A stretch of DNA of 64,000 nt, from NCBI GenBank assembly GCA_034387635.1, contig JAOANU010000004.1, forward strand, positions 1,178,001 through 1,242,000. Reading direction: 5' to 3'. Positions 44,301 through 53,776 of the stretch are shown piece after piece. The notes beneath the pieces were generated by a model. That model made no database searches and was not told the origin of the DNA. It worked only from the letters and a program-made list of their open reading frames with translations. The position numbers were made by a program, and so were the translations under genes. Within the stretch, counting starts at the first letter, position 1. Every line of letters begins with the position of its first letter. The DNA comes from Rhodosporidiobolus odoratus (taxonomy: Eukaryota > Basidiomycota > Microbotryomycetes > Sporidiobolales > Sporidiobolaceae).

Positions 44301-45100
44301 CGGTCGTCCACAGCCCGCGGGCCATGATCCGAGCCTCTTCCTCGAGGTCACGAAGGTAAGCGCGGCGAGAGGCAGTGACGGCAGCTTCAGTTTCTTCTCC
44401 CTCTAACGCGGCGGCAGCATGGGCCTGATCACGCTTGTTCGAGTCGCGAACTTTGGCCCAACCGGCGCGGACCAATTCGGCAGCGACGTCCGTCTCGGTG
44501 CCGTCGGGGTTGACGATGAAGACGACGCCGAACTCGAGAGGGGGCGAGGTGGAAGGGACGGTGTACGAGATGCTGAACGAGACTTCTTTGCCAACGACGA
44601 GGCTGCGGAGGTAGTCGCGCGATTCAAAAGCCCAGGGTTCGTCGGAGCGGTCACGGCCACCGATGCGAGGAGCGGTCAAGTCGGCAAGGTGGAGGACCTT
44701 CTCTCGAGGCAAGGCATCGGGCTGTACGATTTTGCCGCGCAGAACGAGCTGTGGGGAGGAGCAGAGACGTCAGCTTGATGCACGCAGAGGGGGAAAGGTG
44801 CTTGACAAGGACCTCAGCAAGGCTGTCTTGCGGAAGTTGGAGAGGGCGCGAGAGAAGGTGGTGGGCGTAGTGAGGGAGAGAAGGGCGACGAATAGATGTG
44901 GAGCTTGGGTGAGTGGGCAAGATAGCTTCTGAGCTACTTCGGAGTGCAGTCCGGCCGTTGACGGGATCGCCCAGGGTGTGTTTTGTGTGGCATGAGGGAG
45001 TCGAGGGATGCATGCGTCTTGAGGGAACGAGTGAACTTACCGTGTCGGCAGAGAGGCAGCTCTTTGTGACTGCGAGGAGGGATTGAGTGGGAGTTGACAT
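41391..45100 (-). CDS. SND1: Tudor staphylococcal nuclease (Tudor-SN / SND1)
   Basis: RNA-binding scaffold with four staphylococcal-nuclease-like folds and a Tudor domain inserted in a fifth; acts in transcription, splicing, RNA decay and stress granules. The first exon (45041-45100, MSTPTQSLLAVTKSCLSADT) is separated by a ~290-nt intron from the second exon at 44748, starting LVLRGKIVQ. SN repeats are recognisable by DALPREKVLHLADLTAPRIG, FGDESRFFVESRLLQRL, GWTAIVTRIWGADAL, FVLSSIRAPRTARNANE and GQDVAALLVREGLAKVDDY. The Tudor domain has NGDLVSAKFSVDNAWYRAKV, EIVYIDYGNTETI (junction restores the YGN that binds methylarginine) and LRPLAAQF. The final exon is only 18 nt (41391-41408) and encodes ILEDD plus stop. 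Nuclease catalytic residues of true SNase are not conserved in this family. Confidence 0.9.
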
Positions 45101-45282
45101 GCTTTGAAAGGTTTTTGAACGGGAACAGCAACAAGTGAAACGAGATGAGGAGAACCAGAAACCCGCGACGAGACGAGGAGGACGAGATGCACCTCGACTG
45201 GGGTGTGGCACGGATGGACTGGTGTAACTGCTTTAGGCCTGACCACGTGCCCGACTCTGACTCGCACTATCAACCCTTGACC
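45101..45282. promoter_or_regulatory. Divergent promoter, SND1 / sphingoid base kinase
   Basis: About 182 bp separate the two start codons as I place them. The kinase could start at an earlier Met (45187), which would shrink the space to under 90 bp; I favour the later one because the intervening residues are not family-like. Confidence 0.4.
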
Positions 45283-47760
45283 ATGCACCCTCCCCCTTCG
45301 CATTCTCATGAACTGCTCCTCGTTTCCGAGTCCAACAATCAACCACTAGTGTCGAGTCTATCACTCACAGTCGAAGGGTTGGTCATAGTCAAGTACAAAT
45401 CAGGTACGCCCGCGTCTTGCTCGGCTGCGCTCAGGTGGGCAAATCATGTTGACTTGGTCCCCTCTCGCATTCCCCATTCCCCATTCCCCACTTCGGCTCA
45501 TTTCCTCTGCTCAGGCAGCTCAAACACCATCAGATCAACCAGATGTACGCCCATCTCTACTCACACTGTCATTCACTCCAGCTGACACCACACCGCGCGC
45601 AGCACCAGCCACCTCAACCCGACTGATCCCCTACCTCTCCCTCCTCGCCTGCTCCTTCTCCCACTCTCCCTCGCCATCTCCTTCACCTTCAACCCTCCCC
45701 GACACAAACACCACGCTATCCATCTCTGCCCTCGTCCCTTCCAAGAAGAACGACCCAAACTCGCCTCTCAAGCTATGGACTCTGACTGGAAAAGTGCACG
45801 AGATTGGCCCACATCCCGATCAGCCCGGGTCTCCTACAGGGCCAGCGGCGAGTGACGCCGAGAGGTGGAGATGTGCAGTCGAAGCATGGTGTAGAGAGGC
45901 GGAGGAAAAGGCTTATGTGGGTACGCTTCAGCCATTCCTTTTCTCGTGCCTTTTCTACTCGGTTTCTCCGATCGTTTGCTGACCCCACTATCACATAGGC
46001 GTCGAGCGACATCGTCGTCTACACGTAGTCGTCAACCCGGCTGGAGGCAAGGGCAAAGCCAAGCGGATATGGAAGTCGACCGTCAAACCCGTGCTCGAAG
46101 CCGCTGGAGCAAAACTAGACGTTTCCTGTCGGTCCCCCTTTTCTTCCCCCTTCTTGCCTTACCCTACTGACACGCTGCAGTACAGTCACCGGCCCCTCAA
46201 ACGCTCCCAACAACGCCACCACGCTCGCCCGCTCCCACAACCCTCAAGCCTACGACGCCCTCGTCGCTCTCTCCGGAGACGGCATCATCTACGAACTCCT
46301 CAATGGTCTCGCGTCTCATACGTCCGGAGAAGGCGCACGAGTGCTGCGAGAGACACCCGTGGTTCATATCGCTTGTGGGAGTGGGAATGCACTGGCGACG
46401 AGTTTGGTAGGACCGGAAAAGGTGGACGATGCAGCTTGGGGGGCTTTGACAGCCTTGAAGGGTGAGTTGAGACGTCTGGTTGATCGGTCTCTCGTACCCT
46501 TGTTCTGAAAGGCCCAGCGAGGACTGATACTCCCAGTCGTTGGTTGTTCACAGGCAAACCCATCCCTCTCGACCTTTCTTCCATAACTCAACCTTCCCAC
46601 CCTGCCGGTGGACGAAATCTATCCGCCATCACTCAAGCCTTCGGTCTCATGGCCGATCTCGGTACGCATTTGTCATACCCTTCCATCCTCGCCCTCCGCT
46701 CTCTCTCTCTCTCTCTCTCTCTCACCTGACCCTTGACCACTTGATTGCATTCTGCAGACACTCGAACCGAGCACCTTCGCTGGATGGGCGATACCCGATT
46801 CACTTACGGGTATGCTAAAGGCGCCTTGGCTCGCGTATCGTACCCTTGTAAAGTCTCGATCCTGTTGCCGCCGAAATCGGTTTATGGAGGGGGAATCGCG
46901 AAGGAGTCGATTGCGAAGTATCACAACAATTCTTTATCTACGCCGCCGGCTTCAGACAGTATCTTGGGGGCAGGACCTACAGAAGAGGTCGCGCACCTTC
47001 CTGGGCTGAAATATGGCACGATCCACGACCCCCTCCCCGACGGTCCTACTTGGACCCACCTGCCTAGTCAAAAAGAACTCGCCAAACTTGCCGACTTGGA
47101 TGATGAGGAGGGGGCGGGAGGTCAGTGGATACATCTGAATTTGGAGGAGAAGGGAGTGTTTTTCGGATATGGGGGCAAGATGCCTTTTATTGCCAAGGAT
47201 GTACGTCCTAAATCTCAGTCTCTCTTCTGACCACACCGCCGGACCCGCTCCTTCGTCTTACTAGAATGCAAAGCGAGAGGAGTGGTAGGTTACACGGTCA
47301 GGCCGGAGGAGGTACTGACTTTTCGCGCCTCGTTCCTTCCCGTCACATCTCGCCTTCCCTCGCGCAGGTCATGCTCTTCCCCGTCGCACATCCCAACGAC
47401 GGATTAATCGACCTCGCCCTCGTCGAACCCATGGGTTCTCTCGCCGCCCTGAGCGTACGTCTTTCCTCTCTCTCCCCCCTTAGCACTTCTCCAACGCTTC
47501 TCACGCACAAATCACAGGCCATGGACGGTATCAACCAAGGAGCCTCCTTCTCCCATCCCAAGACCTTTTACCTAAAATGCCTAGCTTACCGTCTTACTTT
47601 CCCTCCCAAACCTCCTGGAGAACGAGAAGGGTGTTTGACGGTCGATGGGGAAGCGGTTAAGTATGAGGGGATTCAGGTGGAGGTTCATAAGGGGTTGGGG
47701 AGGGTTTTGAGTTTGTCTGGGAGGGGGTGGGAGGGGAGGAGGAGGTTGGAGGGGTATTGA
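45283..47760 (+). CDS. Sphingoid long-chain base kinase (LCB4/LCB5, sphingosine kinase family)
   Basis: Phosphorylates phytosphingosine/dihydrosphingosine using ATP at membranes. The diacylglycerol-kinase catalytic domain is clear: HVVVNPAGGKGKAKRIW, then ALVALSGDGIIYELLNGL (SGDG nucleotide loop), HIACGSGNALATSL (GSGN), and, after an intron with a long ct repeat, RTEHLRWMGDTRFTYGY, which is typical of sphingosine kinases (E-R-WxGxxR). Later parts VMLFPVAHPNDGLIDLALVE and DGEAVKYEGIQVEVHKGL complete the C-terminal lobe. Around nine exons; the first joint (KYKS-AQTPSDQP) uses the gcag acceptor near 45515. The poorly conserved N-terminal 200 residues include a Ser/Pro patch. Start at 45283 is a choice; 45187 and 45214 are in-frame alternatives upstream. 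The stop is TGA at 47758-47760. Confidence 0.9.
46699..46722. repeat. (ct)12 microsatellite in a sphingoid kinase intron
   Basis: Twelve consecutive ct units lie in the intron that separates the GRNLSAITQAFGLMADL exon from the RTEHLRWMGD exon. It strengthens the polypyrimidine tract before the acceptor ctgcag near 46758. Confidence 0.9.
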
Positions 47761-48099
47761 GTGGGGTTCGGACAGGCAGACCCTGCAATGGGAGTTGACA
47801 TTGAGGGTGCGCCAGCTTTGCTTTTTTCTTTCTCTCCTTTCTCTCGCTCGCGGTTGAGAAGGTCAAGCCCAAAAAGCGGGCTGCAATACATATCCACGCT
47901 CGCTAGCTCTCCCGTTCGCTTCTTACTTTGCATTCCCTCAGCTCCGGCAACTGCGTCTCATCAACGCTGAGCCTCACCTTGGCCAGCTCGGCGGTCGAAG
48001 CGGATATCGATCGTCCGCCGAGACGCGTCCTTCTTCTCTTCTTTCCGACCCTCACCCAATTCGCTTTCGGCTCGACATGGAGATCAAGCAGAAATTAGA
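47761..48099. other. Intergenic, about 340 bp
   Basis: Between the kinase stop and the recognisable part of the decayed BTB-like copy. Probably includes 5' remains of that copy, but I recognise no coding segment. Confidence 0.3.
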
Positions 48100-48666
48100 T
48101 CGCTACAGCATACTCTCGTTGGGGCGAACAACCGCTTTCTCAACCTTTCCTCCTCAGGGTTTCCGGAAGATGCAGAATATGCCATCAACATCCTTGACAA
48201 GACCACGCCCAAACCGAAGTCGTGGACGTCAACTTTCCCGCTCCTCACGCCAATCCTTGTCTCCCCGAATCTCTTCCATACAAAACCGTCACAATCACCG
48301 AAGCGTCTTATTCGGCTACATCGAATTTGCAGCACTTTCTTCCCTTTGAGGCTCTCTCGCCCAAAACTAAGCCAAGATCCAACTTGTCCCCTTCTTCAGC
48401 TTCGAAGACCGCTCCTCCACGTGCGACAAAAGCTGCACCCAGTCTCCCCCAAGTCCGTCTATCGCTCAGCGCACCTGCTCGAACTACCCGATTTCTCTGC
48501 GCTCGCCCTCGCTAACTTTTCCTCCCAGCTCACAGTCAACAACGCCGTTGTCGAGCTTTTCAGTGCCACCACAGCCTCTTACGACCAGTCTTCGAGGTCA
48601 CTCTGCAGTATGTTTGCAGGCGCTTTGAGGCAGTGCGTGTCACAGAAGAGTCGGCGAGCAGCATGA
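48100..48666 (+). pseudogene. Decayed BTB-like family member
   Basis: Fragments of the same family as the gene at 10.9-12.3 kb are present in three different frames. VTITEASYSA (about 48290-48320) corresponds to the TINDAAYAI segment. GYIEFAALSSL (about 48320-48350) is in the next frame. SPKSVYRSAHLLELPDFSAL and ALANFSSQLTVNNAVVELFS (about 48450-48570) are in the third frame and end at 48666. No splice sites restore one frame without removing the conserved blocks. A Met at 48077 starts a frame that breaks soon. The upstream domain seen in the other copy is not recognisable. I call it a pseudogene; a transcript with unusual introns cannot be excluded. Confidence 0.6.
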
Positions 48667-48909
48667 TGAATCAAACGTGATTGCGAGCGTTGTAGCAAGG
48701 AGAAAGGCGCGCTTGACCTGGAATCTAGTCTTGTCCGTTCCTGCAGAGCCGGAAATGGGCGGGTTGAAAGTCACTGTATGACCCCAGAACAACCACGCTA
48801 CAACAGCACCAAAAACATCAACAGCAAACAATGACAAAGGATATATGGTAGAGAAGCCGAGTAGAAGCCGACAAGGGAAAGTGTCTTTTATCCGCCTTCT
48901 TCCTTCCGT

Positions 48910-50330
48910 TCAAGCAGAATCCCCCGCTTCCTCCGCCTTCCTCTTCGCTGCCTGCGCCTTCTTACTCCTATTCCTCGGTCCACGTTCCTTCGTGATCGGC
49001 TTGAGCGAGCCCAGCCGACAATGTCTCCCTCCTGGGACGGAACGGAAAAAGGCCGGATTTGAGAAGGCGGAGTAGTCGGCCGCCGAAAAGGTATCGGGTT
49101 CGGTATGGCCGGGAACGGGGACGACCGAAGGGAAGGACACGGTGTCGAGGATGCTGAGGAGAAATGAGGTCGAGGCGCGCTTGAAGCCATAGATCTGCAT
49201 AGCAGGGAGAGGACAAGTCAGCGAAGGAAGGAGGAAGTGAAGCGTATTGATCACGTACGTTGAGTTGACGGACGAAGGAAGCGACGGTCGTGTGGCGGAA
49301 GTAGCGGGCAAGAATTTCGAGAAGATGCGGCTTGGTATGGGCTATCAGGATGTTATTGCCCTGCGAAAAAAGCACGAGGTCAGTCTAGGCTTCGAGAAGG
49401 CCATGTACCGCTATCGGAGAGCGGGCGTAAGAGCCACGTACCGAAGCGTCCCAGCGTATCCATGCCTCGTACTCGCGGTGTTCGAGAAGGTAGGTAAGTT
49501 TCGAGATAAAGGGCGTCACAACCTCCTTCTCCTCATCTGTACTCGGTGCCGGCGAATGACCAGCGCTAGTCGAAGCACTACCCGCCTGCCTTTCCACGCT
49601 GATATCAGCACCGAAACTCGCCAAGTCCCCTGACACCGAACGAGCCATCACCGCAGCTGGCGGCGGTGTTGTCCTCGTCCGCTTGTGAGCACCCTGTTGC
49701 TGCGGGACGAGCTCCTCGATGTCCCATAGGCTGTGCTTTGAGGGCCCGACTGCTTGATCCAAGGGAGGCGGGCCGGCGCTGGACGAGGCAGAAGCGGATG
49801 TCGATGCAGCGGGAGTAGGATGGGCAAGGTGAGCGAAGTAGGCCGGGACCTCGGACTCAGGCGACACGGCAAAGTCGAGGTAACTAGCCCACGAGTCCTG
49901 CTTCAACAGAGCGGAAGGAAGTGGAAGCGGAACGTCGGACTGGAATTGGGAAAATAGGAGCGAGGTGTCGTCGTAACCGATGGCGTTGCTTGTTGACCGG
50001 GAGAGCAAGGGAGGACGTTGAAGAGCCGAAGGTGTATTGACAGAGCTGCTAGGGGCGGAGCCGGAAGCTGAAGAAAAGGAGGAAACGGCGGGCGGAGGAG
50101 GCCGAGGGTTTGGTGCTGGAGAGCATGATCCAGCGCATCGAGGTGAAGCGGGGTTGAGGTCGATGGTACTGAAGAGAGGACATCCGCCCGCGGTGTAGCT
50201 ATTGGAGCGGGAGAGGAACAGTCAACAGCCCGGAAAGGGAAGAGAAGAGCGAAGAAAAGGAGTCTCACGGGCAAGTGATGATGGGCGTCGAGACAGTCGT
50301 GGTTGGTGGTGCGGATACAGCGGCGGCCAT
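48910..50330 (-). CDS. Heat-shock-factor-type DNA-binding transcription regulator
   Basis: Transcription factor of the HSF/Sfl1 superfamily, nuclear. The coding path starts at 50330 (MAAAVSAPPTTTVSTPIITC), splices after about 62 nt to an exon rich in Ser/Pro (about 50190 onward), then reaches the DNA-binding domain near its C-terminal half: PFISKLTYLLEHREYEAWIRWD, an intron, NNILIAHTKPHLLEILARYF, RHTTVASFVRQLN, an intron, IYGFKRAS. The order F(I/V)-x-KLYxxL, I-x-W, ILPxYF-like, SFVRQLN-YGF is the HSF fold. The C-terminus is basic (RNRSKKAQAAKRKAEE). There is no obvious leucine-zipper trimerisation region after the DNA-binding domain, unlike canonical Hsf1, so an Sfl1/Mga1/Skn7-like regulator is more plausible than the main heat-shock factor. 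Ends with TGA at 48910-48912. Confidence 0.8.
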
Positions 50331-52106
50331 CTTGGAGTCGGAGACGCAACGAGAATAGTGTAGATGAAAGCAAGAGAGAGAAGACAACAGAAGGAATCGA
50401 GGGAGAGATCGCAACCTCGCGAAGGTCTCGGAAGGTCGACAAGGCCAATGCGGTACGAAGCCTCCGTGTGCAAAGTTGCGGCACAGCAAGTACTAGCAGC
50501 GCGTTAGCGAGCGACACGCCTCCGGCCTGCGCACCGGGAACAACCCATTTCGCAGTACCGAGAGTTCAGCGACAACCGCGACCTCGCAAGGCAATGTGAG
50601 GAAATTCACTCTATAGCACCCGGGAGTAGCTCGGATAGAGTCCGTACACTGCGAAGTATTTCAGATGTGGTGTCTGCCTCGATCCGGGCGCATCGGCAGG
50701 CGTTGTCGAGGTAGCAGTAGCGAGGCGGGATCGTGTTGGTCTGCGAGGGGATCTAGGCAAATTATGTGCGCCTGCAAGGGAGCAAAGTGGTCAGCTATCG
50801 AGCATGCACAACCTACTTGTATTCGTGAGCACGTCCGCTACCACCGAAAGCTAGCCTATGTTTGCGGCAGGTCAGCCAGTTCAAGAGCACCGTCGACTTC
50901 CTCCTCCTCCCTCACCCGCCCGCTACTCCCTACTACTCCTGCTGGCTATACGATTGCCCATCTCGCGCTTAAGCAAGGATTACCAGACAGCGTTGAGTGC
51001 GGCGATTTCCAGCGCGGGATGAGGGCTTGTCGACGATGGTGGGGCGTGCGAGGGCGACACCACGGCATGAGCTGCGGATGGGCATACGCCGACCGTGCTG
51101 TCCAACCGAGACAACCAGCGGGAAGCGACCGCGGCACTCGAGGGACGCGTCTGCGAAGAAGGAGGAATCGGTTGAGACGGTGCGGGCATCGTTGGACCTA
51201 GCAAGACGTGGACGTGGCTCCAAGTGAGTCCAGAGTTATCTCCGGGCCTCGACGATGTCTGCCATCACAGAGGAGACGCCCATTCGCCTGTCCGTTCTTT
51301 TCTTGTCGCCGTTTTCTATCTTCCCTTTTCAAACCGTACGGTCAGTCTTTCTCGACTGCGGCACAGACCAAGCAGTGCATCTGGTCTCTCAACGTGCAGC
51401 TGACCCGCCGTACACCCGATTCTCCGTAACAACGACATCCCTCGCTCGTCTGCTCTTTGTGCACCTTCACTTTCGCCGGCGGACTCGATCTGGTGGCGCC
51501 CTCCGTGTCGCGCTTCGGCACGTTACCTCGCTCGACAGGCAGTCCCTTTTGGGCGGCGCAGCTGTATAGAGCTGGACCAATGCAAGCGTCTTCTCGTCTT
51601 CTTCTCCGGCGGGCGCATTCTGGGCTCCCGCTTGACCATGGAGATCCTGCTATGTGTCAGTCTCTTGCTCCTTGCTTTTGCTGAGCTGTAGTTGGCTTCA
51701 GCGCGACTACTCGTATAGCATCAACTTGCACCCTTCGCCCAATCTCGTCTGATTGCGTCGGGCACGCGCCGAAAATAGGCTCGAAGCTTCTTCTCGCACC
51801 GCTTTCATGCGCCGCGAGCCTCGTCACTGACATCTGTAGGACTGCAACAGGAGTGCTCGTCTTCAGCCGTTGCTGCGCAGGTGCAAGATGGGAAGTCCCT
51901 GCAAGTTGAACTCCTTTTTCCTCGCACCCTATCTCCCGACTATCTCCCCGCGCTTTAAACCGTTTGGGGCTAACGCTCCTCTGGTCCGACTGTGACAGCT
52001 ACTCTCCCTCGTCCACTACCTGCCAAAAGCACGACACCTGCACAAGCGCACCGCAAGCAAGGCCGCCCTTAGGATTGCCCCCTCAACTCCGCCTCCGCCT
52101 AGCACC
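50331..52106. other. 1.8-kb intergenic region, no supported gene
   Basis: Holds the promoters of the divergent HSF-type gene and the membrane protein gene at 52107. Open frames, the longest near 50665-51201 and 51255-51569, are Arg/Ser-rich and lack domains or family-like splicing. I found no tRNA or repeat. The last 250 bp are pyrimidine-rich, as expected for a leader. Confidence 0.45.
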
Positions 52107-53000
52107 ATGAAAGGTTCGACGTCTTACCGCCCCCTCCCAGACTGGCCCATAGTACCCACCGTACCTCTCTACCGTAAGTTGTCTTCTCGAGCCGGCCAGC
52201 GAAGAGTACGGCCGGGATGGAGCGAAGGCTGGACGAGGAGGAAAACCCTGCTGTTTTCTTGCCTGGCTCTCGCCATCCTCGTCCTGCTGGCAGGTCAGGG
52301 TCGGCAGAACCAGATAAGGGAGTCATGGGTCGGAGAGGGATCAACACAGGAGGGGCAAGGTCGAGCGGGGGTCTTTCGTCAGGCGGGACGACCACTTCGA
52401 CATATGGGACCTCCGTCCAGACACGGACGACCAGACCTTCGACCTCAAGGTGCGTCGGGCGGGACGCGGAACGAAATATCCTCGCCCGACCCCAACGCGG
52501 CGGTTCGTCCTGTCTCGCTTGGTGGTCACCGCTTCGCAAAGGTACTTGCGCCTGCGAAGGTCAATACCTCAGACGGTGCGCCGGTGGTGCCCGACGAGTC
52601 GAAAAACTCTGCATCGGCTCTGAGTCAGCTCAACTCAACGAGTATAGGCGATATCGAGGCGATTAGGCAGTCCATACTGCCAGCGTACGTACACGTTACC
52701 GAGCAGGCGAGTGGTCTCTGCCGTAGCTTGGCTTTCCGATACTCCCCTGCTGACTCGTTTTCTTACCGCAGGAGGGAAAAGCTCAAAACACATCTCTACC
52801 AGCTCGGCCTCCTAGCCCTCGCTCTCGACCGTACCCTCGTTAGTCCCGCCGTCCGACGCTCCCGCTTCGGTTCATGTTTACCCCATCCATTCTCGTTCTA
52901 CTACGCCCATGACTCGCTGGTACCGTGGCCGGTCGAGCTGCAAGAAGTGTTGGGACGGAAGAAGGCGAATTGGGTATCGTCGACAAGGTGGTTATGGTGA
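52107..53000 (+). CDS. Type II membrane protein related to the 7-kb glycosyltransferase-like gene; probably truncated
   Basis: Exons 52107-52684 and 52772-53000 give 268 residues. A basic cytoplasmic segment (WTRRK) precedes one hydrophobic span (LLFSCLALAILVLLAG, about residues 47-62). The luminal start HLYQLGLLALALDRTLVSPA and RRSRFGSCLPHPFSFYY align well with LHFLQLAALATALNRTLVLP and PSRFSTCGTSSFDFLYQ of the 6.8-8.7 kb gene, so they are relatives. The frame stops at 52998-53000, before any region equivalent to the GIHWRTE motif. Just before the stop, a plausible coding string (TEEGELGIVDKVVMVMEAER) continues one frame over, which suggests a frameshift. Downstream, to about 53577, only scattered hydrophobic or basic frames remain. 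The intron (87 nt) has no in-frame stop. A shortened real protein is possible. Confidence 0.5.
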   Translation: MKGSTSYRPLPDWPIVPTVPLYRKLSSRAGQRRVRPGWSEGWTRRKTLLFSCLALAILVLLAGQGRQNQIRESWVGEGSTQEGQGRAGVFRQAGRPLRHMGPPSRHGRPDLRPQGASGGTRNEISSPDPNAAVRPVSLGGHRFAKVLAPAKVNTSDGAPVVPDESKNSASALSQLNSTSIGDIEAIRQSILPAYVHVTEQASGLCRSLAFRYSPADSFSYRRREKLKTHLYQLGLLALALDRTLVSPAVRRSRFGSCLPHPFSFYYAHDSLVPWPVELQEVLGRKKANWVSSTRWLW

Positions 53001-53577
53001 TGGAGGCCGAACGTGCTTTACTGTTTCTTCCCTACATAGCCTGTTGATCTTCTGTCCACTGTCGCAGATTGGGCTGACCTTCCCAACTTTGCTCATCATT
53101 ATTCCTCGCTCGCCATCGCGCTCTCCACCCTTCTCCTACTCGTTCCTCTCCGCGCTACATGCAGTCTTCTACGCCGGCAAGCCAATGCCCGCCTCTCAAG
53201 GCTGCGCGAAACTCGTGCATTCTTTCCATATCACAAACGTCTTCTCCAGCGTCATGCTGACATACTCCTCTCCATCGCAGTCTCGCTTCACGACCCAGGT
53301 TGCCGACGGTCGTCGTGATGCTCTCGCCTCGTCCGTCATCACAGGCGATGCTACACGCCTATGGAACACGATGGACCATTTCTCGCGGCCGCGAGGGACA
53401 GTTGGGGGAAGGAAGAAGGCGGCGCGGACGCTGCGACCAACATCGATCGGAGGCGCCCTCCCTGTAGGCTCGTACAGGTGCAGGCACTCTCCTACGAGTA
53501 TTCATAGACGTGTTTCTCTTGATTCCCTTTTCCTCAATGATGCCCGCAGGATCTCGCTTGTAGCAGTACTCTTGTGA
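53001..53577 (+). pseudogene. Probable remains of the 3' half of the glycosyltransferase-like copy
   Basis: In this stretch the plus strand keeps one frame open from 52909 to 53577, and another frame has a hydrophobic run (SSLAIALSTLLLLVPL, near 53100). Neither shows the conserved C-terminal motifs of the intact relative. I see it as a decayed 3' half, or as 3' UTR if the short protein is real. Confidence is low. Confidence 0.3.
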
Positions 53578-53776
53578 CTACCCGCTTCCTGCCGTTCGGA
53601 GGGGGTCCACATTCTCGCCTTCCTCGCGCGACGCGGCCTGTGGAAGTGTCGAGGAAAAGCAAAAATAGAGAGAACTGCTCAACTTGCGTCGCGGTTTGAG
53701 GCTACGCTACAGGCTGTCTTGCTTCCTCCGTCTGAGTTCTATTAGCCACCGCTACGTGGACTGAAGACCCGATCGG

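Noticed and set aside
50665..51569. Two open frames of about 100-180 residues in the 50.3-52.1 kb gap
   Set aside because: Arg-rich, without domains, motifs or matching splice sites; treated as chance frames in GC-rich DNA.
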